Below, piece by piece: positions 39,867 through 50,376 of a stretch of DNA of 64,000 nt; positions within the stretch are counted from its first letter, which is position 1; each line of letters opens with the position of its first letter. The notes under the pieces were generated by a model. It was not told where the DNA came from. It saw only the letters and a list, made by a program, of their open reading frames with translations, and ran no database searches. The stretch lies in contig NW_001865047.1 of the NCBI RefSeq assembly GCF_000002865.3, positions 463,139-527,138 of the forward strand, given 5' to 3'. The stretch is from Monosiga brevicollis MX1 (lineage: Eukaryota > Opisthokonta > Choanoflagellata > Craspedida > Salpingoecidae). The position numbers and the translations under genes are program-made.

Positions 39867-40837
39867 CGCTCTCTCTCAAACTCTCTCTCTCTCTCTGTCA
39901 GTTGTCTCAAAGACAAAGACGGCAGTCACCTGGAGCAGCGACCTCTTCGGCGTCTCCTTGCTGCTGCTGCTGCTGCTGCTTGCTGTTGACCCGAGCTGAG
40001 CGCGTTCGACTGGATCACTGCGTGATAGCCCTGCTTTCCCTCGACGCTTCCGCGTGGGAGAGGTCCGTCCCACGCTCATCTTGTGACGTTTTTAAGGTTA
40101 GTCCGTGGAGTGACGTTGGCCGTGCTCTGCCCCGCCCACCACAAGAGGGTCAAGGCCTCGTTCCCTGTGTCTCGAGATCCTGCTGTTCTGGTGATGGACC
40201 ACGCTTGACCTCCTAGCCTCGAGACCTCGAGACTTTGGGATTGCCATCCTCGCCCTGTTTCCACACACAGACACACAGACACACATACAATTCCCCCCCC
40301 CCTCCTGCGCGCCCCACCCACGGGCAACCCCACCCACCCTTCCAACATCGCTTCCATTGCTAGACCAGACCCGCTTCCATTAAAGTGCCGAAGCTGGCAC
40401 TCCAAGCCCCGACTCACGCCCAAGCCATCATCCACCCGCCTCTGTGCTCGGGTTTCTGCTTCACCCCTTCACCGACTCTCATTTTATTTTCTTCCCATTG
40501 CTTGCCACCACCCCCACCACCACGACTCCACTTCAGACACTGATTGACGCCTCCATTCCTTCTTGACTTTTGTGTGTGTGCTCAGCGCACGTCTGCGCCT
40601 TTCTTTTTCTCTTTTTTTTTTTTTTTTTTTCCTGTTATTCTACGGGTGTTTCTGCTTGATTGCCGGCTGGCCCTTCCCGATCTCCCCCTTTCCCCCTCCT
40701 CCCCCCTCCTTCCTTCTTTCATATTTGGAACACGGACAATCTTTTTTCATCGACTTGGTGTCGCAAAGGTTCTCACTCATCTTGTCCCGTCGATCAACTT
40801 TGGATCACCCGGTCCACGCACAGACACACCATTCATC
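39019..40837. promoter_or_regulatory. divergent region eL43 / Rap1, long pyrimidine-rich leader
   Basis: 1.8 kb with no recognised coding exon. It contains CT-rich tracts (about 39735-39896), a short CTG run (39960-39980), a CCCCCC tract (40291-40301) and a T run (about 40612-40630). CT-rich sequence continues to the Rap1 start, so much of the right half may be Rap1 leader, perhaps with a leader intron. Confidence 0.45.
39735..39896. repeat. CT-rich simple-sequence array
   Basis: Units of ctctgtctttc repeat imperfectly between 39735 and 39800, then merge into a nearly pure CT array with CAAA interruptions to 39896. Confidence 0.85.
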
Positions 40838-41894
40838 ATGCGCGAGTACAAGATTGTCGTCTTGGGCAGCGGTGGTGTCGGCAAATCAGCCCTGGTGCGT
40901 AGCCCCAAACAACTGGCAGCATGCTTCTATGCGCCTTTGTCGCGCTGGCTCAGAAAAGGGGATCGGCTCCTTTTTCGTGCAACTTACAATGACCCTGCCT
41001 TACCTCGCCACCTATTCTACGAGCACACAGACCGTTCAGTTTGTGCAGGGCATCTTCGTTGAGAAGTATGATCCCACCATCGAAGACTCGTATCGCAATC
41101 AGGTTAGTCAACTTGCGCTCATGGGCTGAGATCTGCGTAAACCCCATCCACACATGCATTTTGATTCCCTTTTCTGTTTCCAATTTCCTTCGCCGCTGTA
41201 TCGACCCGCTGCCTGCTCATTCATCCCCATGGGTCTGCGGCTGCTCAGGTCGAGGTCGATGGACAGCAATGTATGCTTGAAATCCTGGATACCGCTGGCA
41301 CGGAACAGTTCACTGCCATGCGAGACCTGTACATGAAAAATGGCCAGGGCTTTGTTCTGGTCTACTCCATCACCGCTCAGAGTACCTTCAACGACCTTAC
41401 AGACCTGCGGGAACAGATTCTTCGTGTCAAGGACACGGATGACGTATGTTTTTTAATTTTGACTCTTGATGGACACGGTCGATTTTTCCCACTCGGTGCT
41501 GCCCGCTACTTCCCTCGCGCGCAGACTCTGATCAATTGTTGGCTGTGGTCCGTCTTTCTTTCTCTCTCCCTTGCCTCAGGTGCCGCTTGTGCTCGTTGGC
41601 AACAAGTGCGATCTCGAAGATGAACGCGTTGTTGGTAAGGACAAGGGCCAGGGCTTAGCAAAGGTGTTCAACAACTGCACCTTCCTCGAGGCCTCGGCCA
41701 AGAACAAGATCAACGTCAAGGAGGTGAGTTTTCAAGTGGTTCATGTCTTGTTCGCCCTGGCAACCCCGTGCTCATAACCTGTGCGCTGACTCTTGCCTTT
41801 TTAGATCTTCTATGACCTGGTGCGACAGATTAACCGCAAGAATCCTGATGGCCCCAAGCGGACAAAATCCAAGTCGGGCTGTGTCCTTCTCTAG
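40838..41894 (+). CDS. RAP1: Rap1 small GTPase
   Basis: A Ras-superfamily switch controlling adhesion and polarity in animals. Five exons give about 183 residues: [79 protein letters not shown], then ASAKNKINV and [16 protein letters not shown]. All G motifs are intact: P-loop GSGGVGKS, effector [14 protein letters not shown] (the Rap-type threonine at Ras position 61), NKCD and SAK. The basic tail [12 protein letters not shown] ends in a CaaX box with leucine last, predicting geranylgeranylation. The sequence is close to human RAP1A/B. The start is fixed by the conserved MREYK. Confidence 0.98.
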
Positions 41895-42453
41895 ATTTGC
41901 TTTGTGATCAAGCACGAGCCTTCCCCCGGGGATATATCTCTTTGTCTCCAAAAGGCTCGGCCACCGCCTCAACTAATCGTGACTTTGTTGTTCTCAATTC
42001 TTTCCGCACCCCGTGCCTTCTCGTCTATAAGGGCTTCTTGATTTGTCGTTGTGGTTCTGATTGTCCCTCCTGTTGCCGTCCATCCTTTGGCCTCTCCTTC
42101 CATTTGCACTCAGCCCAGCCCACCGAAGCCCCGCTCAGACGGGATTCACGCTGGCTCTTTCTTATCTTGTGAAGCCTTCTCCGGAAGAATGCTAAATTGA
42201 CCCACTTGCATGAACAAGGGACACCAGTTTTCATCATTCGCACATTTCTTGATGAGGGACGCAGACACACAGGGCAAGCTCACAAAAGGATCGCATATAC
42301 CACACGCACATACACACACAAACAAGATGAAAAGTTGTACTAAACGCAATACATCATGCTGGCATCTGATGTCGACACACACGCATCGCATCGAGAGACC
42401 CGCCGCTACCACATCTCCCACACCTCCCCAAGCCTAAATCTTGGGCTAAGGCC
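41895..42453. other. convergent intergenic region, Rap1 / SH2-LRR gene
   Basis: 559 bases separating two 3' ends. No coding exon is seen. A CA-rich patch lies at 42298-42325. Confidence 0.4.
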
Positions 42454-45400
42454 TTAGCCCGCATAGGTAGGGTTGACCAATTCAACAGTACACGCAGCAT
42501 TGGCCTTGCGCAGTCGCTTCAACTGCTTTTTGGCGTGCTGAGCTCGAATCTGGTTGTCATACAACCTAGTACAAAAGCAAAAGCAAACACCAGCCTCAGT
42601 GTGCCGCGGGCTTGCCCCATCCAAAGCAAAGACATCGACGACAAACTCACGCCAAGCCAGCCAGCGTCTTGTTGACGTGCAGGGCGTCCACGAAACGATC
42701 AAAGCCATCATCGCGGATCATGTTCTCGCGAAGGCTGCGCCGCGCAAGCAACACGGTGAATCGGGTCAGGTCTTACGGAGTCTGACCAGGCTCAACGGTC
42801 GTGCTGTGGTCAAGTACACGACGCACGGCGAAAACGCCATTGGCAAGCCAGCCAAACTCACCTCAGACCACGCAGGGTTCGGTTGGTACGCAAGCCTTCA
42901 GCCAACCAAGTTGCTCCTTCATTGCTAATGCGATTAGCACGCAAACTATTTGCCCCGTGTTGCACATACAAGTGAGCCAAGTCGGGAGGGGAGGGGCAAA
43001 ACTGCGGCTGGGATACAATCAAATGAAAGGGCCTCCACATGAGAAGAGCAGACACGTACGAGAGCATTTGCAGCGTTTCGTTGCTCTGCAGCATGCGGGC
43101 CAGTCTGTCTGCCGCCTCGTTGTTTAGCTCGTTGTTGCGAATCCTAAACACACACACACACACACACCCCGAGACAATGAGCGAGGTGACACATGCCACC
43201 CAACCGATCGATGAGCCGTCTCTGAAACGCACTGAAGATGGGTTACGGAGCGGTTCTTCTTGAGCGCGTCCACGAGGCGAAGAACCTGGCTTGAAGCCAA
43301 ATTGTTATCAAAGAGCCTACAACGTCCAAACGTCACAGTCTTGATTAACGGGGGCTCGTGGTGCAAGAGCGCAGGCTAGGCTCGGCTGGAATATTATATC
43401 TCGACACCGTGCCCAATGACCTGATGATGACACAAGAACCTACTTGAGCTGTTGAATGCGGCATGAACGAGACTCGAGGGCAAGGCATAGCTCGGTAAAC
43501 TGGTGAGGGGAGAGGCGGCAATGGAAAAAGTTGACCTCGCGGTTGGACATGAGCAGATTCTGGAAGCTCGAAACGTCATCCGTGGCCGCATTACCTAGAA
43601 CAATCATTCATCCGCGAGAGTTGAATACACCGGCACATGGGCACCTTCAACGTTCAGGCGGAACGAGGTCTGGAACGACTCACCGATTTTCACAGCAGGA
43701 TCTTCCACAAAGGTGCCAGACGGGTCGGCCACGCTCCAAATACCTCGAATGTCTTGAGGGCGATCGGCCTGAGAAGAGATGTAGGCCGTGACATCGCGCG
43801 GACCAAACTGACGGGACACAACCCAGGCTTGCTTATCGGCCAGAAAGAAGAGGTACAGCTTGTTGACAATGGGCTTGGCATAGCCAGTTTGGGTGAATGT
43901 GTGCACGTAAACGGGCTTGTTATCAAAGAACTTGGTCATGTCCTCTTCGTAGCGGCCGTTGATAAAAGCAGCATGTCCTTGTCGCCCGTTGATGAAAACG
44001 ACGTCTGAGTCGCGATCCGTGGAAGATTCGGCCGGCTGCCAAGACAAATTAGCGCTGGGGCGCTTAGCAGGACTGAGGGGCTCGATCACATCGACTTGAG
44101 TTTCCTGAATGACAGGCTGGGCCACCGGGGTAGGCTGCGGGGAGGGGGTGGGGCTGGCAGTGACGTCAGACACACTCGTGGGCGGTGTACGGGACTCCAC
44201 AGATGCTGTCACCGCCACTGCGGTTGCCGCCGGCGTGGTCGTGGGTGTGGTGATGGGTACTTCATGAGTCTCGGGCGCAGGGGCCGCGGCGGGTGAGGCT
44301 GTCACCGCAGCGGGTTGCTCGACCACGACGGCCTGCGGGGCTGCAGCTGGAGCCGGGGCCTGCGAAGTGGTTTCGGAAGCAGGGTCTTTGGTGGTAGCAG
44401 CTTCGGCAGGAGCTGCGGCCACGACCTGTGGAGTCGTCACAGGAGCAGAATCGGCTTGGGTGGTCGACTCCACCACGGGCGTGACCGCTGGCTGCGAAGC
44501 AGCAGCCGAAGACTTTGGCGGCTCTGGCTCGGAGGCAGGTGCAGCCTTGTTTGTTGAGACGGCATGGGTTGCAGATGTTGCTGACGCGTTGGTGTCAGCT
44601 TGAGTCGCAGTCGGAGCAGCAGGTGAGGATGAACTGCTCTCTTGAGCAGGGGCAGCCGTTGACGTTGTTGATGTTGTTGTTGTTGCTGTTGGCGCCGGCT
44701 TGTTGTTTTCCAACTCAGACAAGATCCTTTGGGCATTGGCACGGCGGTTCTTGAGCGTTTGAAGTTGCGTGGTGGCTTGCTGCAACGCCTCATCCATGCC
44801 AGCCAGCGCCTCTCTTTGTGGATCGTTGACGGGCATGGTCAGCAGAACAGGCCAGCCCTGTACTGGCTGGTGAAATTGTGCAAAGAGCTGTCGAAATCAT
44901 TGACCAAGGCAGTACATTTCCAGTCGGTTTGGGTAATTGCAACGGACGTCAGGTGCTCAATGAGCAAACGCGAATGAAGGAGGGCGAGAAGTTAGGCGCG
45001 ACGGATGCGGAACAAACCTTGCCAACGTCGGTATGGTCACCGTACTTTTTTCCGTTGATCAGCCAGTGGCCACTGCCATCCTTTTCAAGTTTGTGATGGG
45101 TGGGACGTCCCTTGAAGACGATGCAAGCAATCAGGTCGTCGTAGCCCTCGCGGGTACGCACAAGGTAAGCACCGTCGACCTTGCCACGCATCATTTCCTC
45201 CACCTCTTCGCGGCTCATGGGCTTGATCCAAAGGAAAGGGGGTGCGTTGGGTGCAGCACCCTGAGCACGCAGCTCGCCTTCCATCTTGGCAACGTTCTGC
45301 TCATTCTGCTCAACTTGAGTGTTGAGGGTTTCGACGCGAGATTGCCACTTCTTGAGCTCCTCTGGATATTGCTCTGGCGTGATGTCCTTGATGTTAAAAG

Positions 45401-46045
45401 TGGCAGAACGGGTTGATCCGGAGCGCTGACGCATGGAGCCACTGCGGCCACGCACAGACGAGTTGCGACGAATGGAACCCTAGTGGCAAGCCGCGATCAG
45501 ACAAAAAAAAAATGCCGCATTCTCCGTCGAGTCTCAAAAGACAGAGCACCAACCTTGCGAGCGGCAGGATGGCTCTCATCCTCGATGCCGTCGTGCAGCA
45601 CAATGGGCCAGCCTTCAGCCGGCTCATGCAGGCGCTGAATGATCTGTGGATGAGCACGATTGATGAGTCATGGAGCAAAGAGGCACTCCTTTATGCATTT
45701 CGTGATCACGGCAAAAGCATCCTCGACATCACGGCTGTCATGGCCTTCACGACACACAACAATTTCACAGCTGAACAACAAGTCGGGATGGATGGTCTGC
45801 CTTGCCTTGAGGATGTTGGTATCGTTGACATATACACGCTTGTTGATCGTCCAGAGGCGATCTTCCGGACGCTGTTCGATGAGATGGTGTGTTGGCTTGC
45901 CTTTGTACATGACGGCCAGGACGTAGTCACGGCTACCCTCGGCTCGCTGCCGGATGAGAAACTGCCCATCGGTGGCATTATGTTTAGCCAAGAGAGCCTC
46001 GGCGTCCTGCCGGCTCATGGGGTTGTACACCCACTTTGGAGCCAT
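42454..46045 (-). CDS. tandem-SH2, Pro/Ala/Thr-rich, LRR protein (novel architecture)
   Basis: A putative cytosolic phosphotyrosine adaptor of about 877 residues. Exons: 46045-45806, 45643-45554, 45479-45018, 44887-43645, 43594-43444, 43316-43233, 43143-43060, 42945-42862, 42734-42651, 42565-42454. SH2-1 (about residues 5-105) has WVYNPMSRQDAEALL and GQFLIRQR. SH2-2 (about 192-280) has FLWIKPMSREEVEEMM and GAYLVRTR; both keep the pTyr-binding arginine. A basic/Ser patch (RGRSGSMRQRSGSTR) and a coiled coil lie between them. Then follow a helix (MDEALQQATTQLQTLKNRR), about 180 Ala/Pro/Thr residues, and a module FINGRYEEDMTKFFDNKPVY...KQAWVVS...IWSVADPSG. A 50-nt intron leads to ribonuclease-inhibitor-type LRRs, for example LRANRISNEGATWLAEGL, one per exon. 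The protein ends VELVNPTYAG. The first intron must use a GC donor. I recognise no orthologue. Confidence 0.88.
42651..43316 (-). other. array of four 84-nt single-LRR exons
   Basis: Four consecutive exons (43316-43233, 43143-43060, 42945-42862, 42734-42651) are each exactly 84 nt. Each starts and ends in phase 2 and encodes one 28-residue repeat of the form LxxNxIxxxGaxxLaxaLxxNxtLxxL. The flanking exons carry half-repeats. Confidence 0.9.
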
Positions 46046-46303
46046 GGTCTGAGTTGCGCTAGACCCACGCGGCAGTCCGAGTTTGAAGGCTCGCACGAAA
46101 AGAAACCCGGCGCACCACCTGCAGCCAAAGGCCACAAGCAAAATCGAGACACCATGAGCCCAGACGCAACACACAAAAACATACCGACCGACGCATTCTC
46201 CCCCTCCCTCTCGCCTTCTCCGCTACGAGACACGCGAGCTCTTGCTACCCCCATCATGACCATTGCAGCCGCCTGCCGTTCCACGAACCACCCGCCTCTC
46301 TCT

Positions 46304-46352
<49 letters not shown>

Positions 46353-46867
46353 CTCCAACGCCCTCTTCCAACAACACGCCCACTTCTCTGTATCCTTACC
46401 GTCACTGCTTGGAAACTAGCAGCTCGACAAGGTACCTATGGCTTATGGCGTTCCCCTTTTGTTATCTTTCTCTCTGTTTGAAAACAATAGGTGCTACCAC
46501 ATGTTAGTGCAAGTGTGAAACGAAAACACCCTCCCAAAAGGCCCTCTCCTAGCAATTGGGGGTCTGCTCAAAGATGCAACCCGCAGAGAGGCCGCAGCGC
46601 AAATTTTAAGACATTGATGCGTTACAGCTGTTATGTTTGAAAATCACAGTGCACCGAATCCGATGACCATGTATCAGTCCCGTGGAAAATCGCATCGAAC
46701 AAACTTTCGATACAACCACTCCTCTCACTCACAAATCCATGTCAACCACATGTCGACCACGGGCTGCTGGTGTGAAGGTCCGTGGTGGAGCGCGCGTCAC
46801 AATGCATAAACAGATATGATTGAATGAGGGAGAAAAAGACTTTGCTCGTAAAATTGAAAAGGTCAAT
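46046..46867. other. intergenic with (CT)n, SH2-LRR promoter side
   Basis: 822 bases upstream of the tandem-SH2 gene and downstream of eL36, both on the minus strand. A CT array lies at about 46297-46350. No coding exon is recognised. Confidence 0.45.
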
Positions 46868-47505
46868 TTAAGCCTCAACCTTCTCAACCTTCTCGGCCTT
46901 CTTGGCCGCGGCCTTGCGCTGAGACACGATGACGCCAGCCATCTCGTCGCGTTTGCGGCGGGCACGGATGTGAGTGCCAAGCTAAACAGAACCCAGAGTA
47001 AAAACGATTGCACTGTAAGAACGACGATCTACATACAACAACACAGCACAGCACAGCACAGCACAGCACAGCACAGCACAGCATCCAACTTGGGGAGTGT
47101 GTGCGCGCGCTCTGATCAACCTGAGGCAATCCCCATCAGTCAACTTACGCGCTTCTTGCAGAACTTGAGGGCACGCTTATCGGCACCGATCCTCAGCAGT
47201 TCCATGCAGCGGCGCTCGTAGGGAGCGAAGCCAGCCACCTCCCGGACAACATCACGCACAAACTTGGTGCGCTTGCCGAGCTTCTGTTTCAAGGGGCACA
47301 AAAAGAAGCAGACATGAGTATAAAGCCACCCCACGAGTCATGAGGTAGCCAGGCCACCCTCGCCATCATGGATGTCGGAAAAACGTACGCCAATGCTCTT
47401 CTGGGGAGCCTGGCTCTTCTGGGTGTACTTGGTGACCTTGTGGCCCTTCTTGAGGCCGTAGGACAGGTTGCCCTTGGGCTCCTGGATGGGAAGATGACGG
47501 GTCAT
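46868..47505 (-). CDS. RPL36: 60S ribosomal protein eL36
   Basis: A large-subunit ribosomal protein in three coding exons. Exon 1 gives [20 protein letters not shown] and [19 protein letters not shown]. Exon 2 gives [20 protein letters not shown] and [20 protein letters not shown]. Exon 3 gives [20 protein letters not shown] and [16 protein letters not shown]. The core from GHKVTK onward is typical, and the N-terminus is a little longer than in animals. The bases before ATG read ttctag, an acceptor abutting the start codon. The second intron contains a pentanucleotide repeat. Confidence 0.96.
47042..47083. repeat. (CACAG)8 pentanucleotide repeat in eL36 intron
   Basis: About eight perfect CACAG units (42 bases) lie between exons 2 and 3 of eL36. 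Confidence 0.9.
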
Positions 47506-48369
47506 CTAGAAAGAGGACAACAAGAGCGCACCATATCGTTAATGAGTGAAATGATGCCAAGTTGTTTCATTGAATCTGTTGGCAAACAACAAAGCTCGAG
47601 AACACCACACAGCTCGGCACATGTGCACGGCGCGTCCAAGAGCGCACGCAAAACATGAAGGGCAGCGCGACAAGCATCCATTCATGGCTGTGCTGCTCTT
47701 GCTATGGAACGCTTGACTGCATGTATCATTGCTCAAGTCAACACACAAGCCCTTGACGCCGGATGGGACGCAAGCCATGCAGGCTCGGCAAAACATGACG
47801 AGCCAAAACTTGGACCAGCACCGTAGTCTCGGCGAGCCAAATGGCGCCGAGTGGCTTCCATTGGCAGCGCACTCCCAGCACAAACTCAACGCGCAACGTC
47901 GAACAACATGGAAAGCTGAACAGAACACGCTCACGCCCGCCAAAGCCTCGCGCTGCCCTCCACGTTGAGCCGACCGTCACGCCCGAAACACACACACAGC
48001 CTCCTCGATGAGCACGCAGCCTCACGACATACCTTCGCGTTCAAGAAGAGAGAGAAAAAAAGTGCTGGTTCACGGGCTCAAACCTGGATATCTGCCTGCT
48101 AAAAATAGATTCAAACATCTCCACATCCGCATCGGACAAGATAGATGTGGTGGTGTGGAGAAAAAAAAAGGCATCGCGAAATTGTCAGATGTCAGATAAA
48201 ATCTTACTTTGCTCCAGCTTCTGAACGCTCGACTTGACGGCGGGAACGGATGGGGAAAGAGGTAGCCAAAGCTTCTCTTTTTTTTTTTTTTTTTGCCGTC
48301 TAGTGGTGTAGGTGGCGGTGCCAGTGTGCCAGTGTGCAAGTGTTATTTGCTGAACCAACGTATGCAGGG
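47506..48369. promoter_or_regulatory. divergent region eL36 / COMMD9
   Basis: 864 bases between head-to-head genes. No coding exon is recognised. It contains a short A run (48161-48169) and a T run (about 48279-48294). The eL36 leader exon and its 5' UTR intron should lie here. Confidence 0.45.
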
Positions 48370-49797
48370 ATGGAGTCCCTTGCCTATTTGATGAAGGTAC
48401 CAAGACGACATGGTGCCAATAGCTTGAAATCGAATGACCGTCGCTTACACTCGCCATCTGGTGGTCAGGCACCCTCGCCTGAGTTTGTCGTGCAGTCGTT
48501 GCAGGCGGCCTACTCGTCGCGCTATGCTGCAGGTCAGCTGAGCCACGAGCTAGGCTTGCTATTTTACACACCAATGTCCGCCGCACTCAACACCAATGGG
48601 AATCCCGTTCTCCATCTTTAGATGACATGGCTGCGGTCACCGAACGTGCCGCCGAGGCACTGGAGATTACCCCCGATCAGGCCAAGCAGGTACACTCCTG
48701 TGCCTAGGTTGCATCCTTGACCCTTTGAGGGCCACCTGCGCACCCATTCACCTCTTCCCTTGGCCCTCGCCTCGCCCACTTTGTTTTTATGCTTCGATGC
48801 CAGCTATTTCGGAGCATGCGCGACTTGATCTCCACCGTCATCTACCGAAACTGTGCCGACGACGCTGCTGTGCGCAGCATCATGCCTGGTTCGAGCGCCA
48901 AGGCTCATATCTGCTGTTGCCACCATTGGCGCTTGGCTTAATTTGACTTTGTTTTTGTTTGTTTGTTTGTTTGTTTTTTGTACGCTTTTTGGGTTTGTTT
49001 TGAACCTCACTAGCTCATGGTTTCGATAGATACGGTGCCTGGCAAGCTCCAAGGTCTGCTGGCCAAGCTGATCCTACAGAATCTGTGCGTCTTGATCAGC
49101 ACTCCCATGCACTCGGCCAATTGTTCAGTTTGCTCCTTATTTGCACCATCATGACGGCATGCCATGAGATCAAGCCTGTCGACGGGCCTTGTTGTTCGCT
49201 GACACGGCTCCTTCTCGTGTGCCTCTGCTCTAGGGGCCCCTGGCGCGAGCAGGCTGCTTTTCAGCAATGTATGTGCCGTCATCAACCGCTTCAAACTTCA
49301 ATGCATGCAAGCCCACTCTCGTAGGCATCTGCACCGCGTCTCACTACACGCAATGCGCTGTCCTCTTTGACCATAGTATCTTTGCCGCGCCTGAAAGAAT
49401 TCAATTGGGCGATCGACGTGAAAACCAGCTCAGACCAATTGGCGCGCATGGCGCTGCCCACTGCTGTGGTTCATCTCAAGGTAGGCAACCCTGCAAGATG
49501 TTTTGTGTGTCCTGCCCCGTGGTGTCTGCGCGCACATTCATGTGTTTGGCCAATAGGTGGAAGATTTGCCACAAACAACTAAGGAAATGCCTGCGCTGCG
49601 CGATGTGGCTTTTGAAATGAACAAGGTCGGTGGTACCCACTTGCTGCGGTGCATGGCAGTTGAAAAGACCTGAAAATCTGATTCGTCACACCCACGTGTT
49701 GTTTGCCTGGTGGGTGCAGGATACTCTGGAAACCATGCTTGATGGACTGGGCAAGATTCAAGAGCAGTTGGCCGCCATTGCCGGATCTAGCTCTTAA
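48370..49797 (+). CDS. COMMD9: COMMD9, COMM-domain subunit of the Commander complex
   Basis: Commander works with retriever/CCC in endosomal recycling. Exon 1 MESLAYLMK joins APSPEFVVQSLQAAYSSRYA after an intron (gtaccaag to ggtcag), aligning with human FAALQSLLKASSKDVVRQL. Next come DDMAAVTERAAEALEITPDQ, LFRSMRDLISTVIYRN, VPGKLQGLLAKLILQN and GPWREQAAFQQ. The COMM domain follows: VSLPRLKEFNWAIDVKTSSD, then QLARMALPTAVVHLK, then DTLETMLDGLGKIQEQLAAI. The KTSSD..RMA.P and ETLDTMLDGLG-like blocks are specific to COMMD9. The start could be 36 bases earlier at an in-frame ATG (48334). The splice after IMPGSSAKAH is not firmly placed. Confidence 0.9.
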
Positions 49798-50376
49798 GTA
49801 TGCGGCGGCCAGCGGTCCTCGAACCACCCAAATTCCATACCGCCCTCGCCATCCGGCCGACGTGTGCATGACGCTCATACCATCAGCGCGTTCTTACCCG
49901 TCCGCCAACTTGAATGTTTGGCAGCACGATTGCCACGTGCGCGAGACATTGCTTGCCCGCCAAGAGGAGGGAACTTGAATTCCTGGGGCGCAGTGCGCCC
50001 TGTTTTTGTACAGTGGTACCTTGAATTGATATTCAAATTTTATCTGAACTGACCATTGAGATCCATGTGAGCTACAGTTGGCACCACGCCAAGACGTGCA
50101 AGAAGACATAACCACCTCAAAAAAAAAAAAAAAAAAAACATGCAATTTGGGGTTCCAGCCCCGAGCTCGCAGTTCAAAATGCGTAGGCACCAAGAAAACC
50201 GATCCAGTTGGTTACTTGTCTCGGTCTTCGTCCATGGGTGTGCCTGCTTGTAGGGTCGCGAGCGCGTGTCTTGACCCAGCCGTGCCCTGAGCTCAGCTTA
50301 GGTCTGCTTTAGACATGATATACATGCCCCCGCCAACAAGTACCGTTGCAAATGACAAGGACGGCTAGCTGAGCCA
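49798..50376. other. convergent intergenic region, COMMD9 / LSM2
   Basis: 579 bases with no coding exon recognised. A run of about 20 A lies at 50119-50138. Confidence 0.4.

Noticed and set aside
43637-44603. Plus-strand open frames opposite the Ala/Pro/Thr-rich exon
   Set aside because: Antisense shadows of the SH2-LRR gene produced by its biased codon use.
50145-50175. GGGGTTCCAGCCCC stem-loop resembling a tRNA T-arm
   Set aside because: No matching acceptor stem, D-arm or anticodon arm could be built around it, and the loop is not GTTCRANNC.
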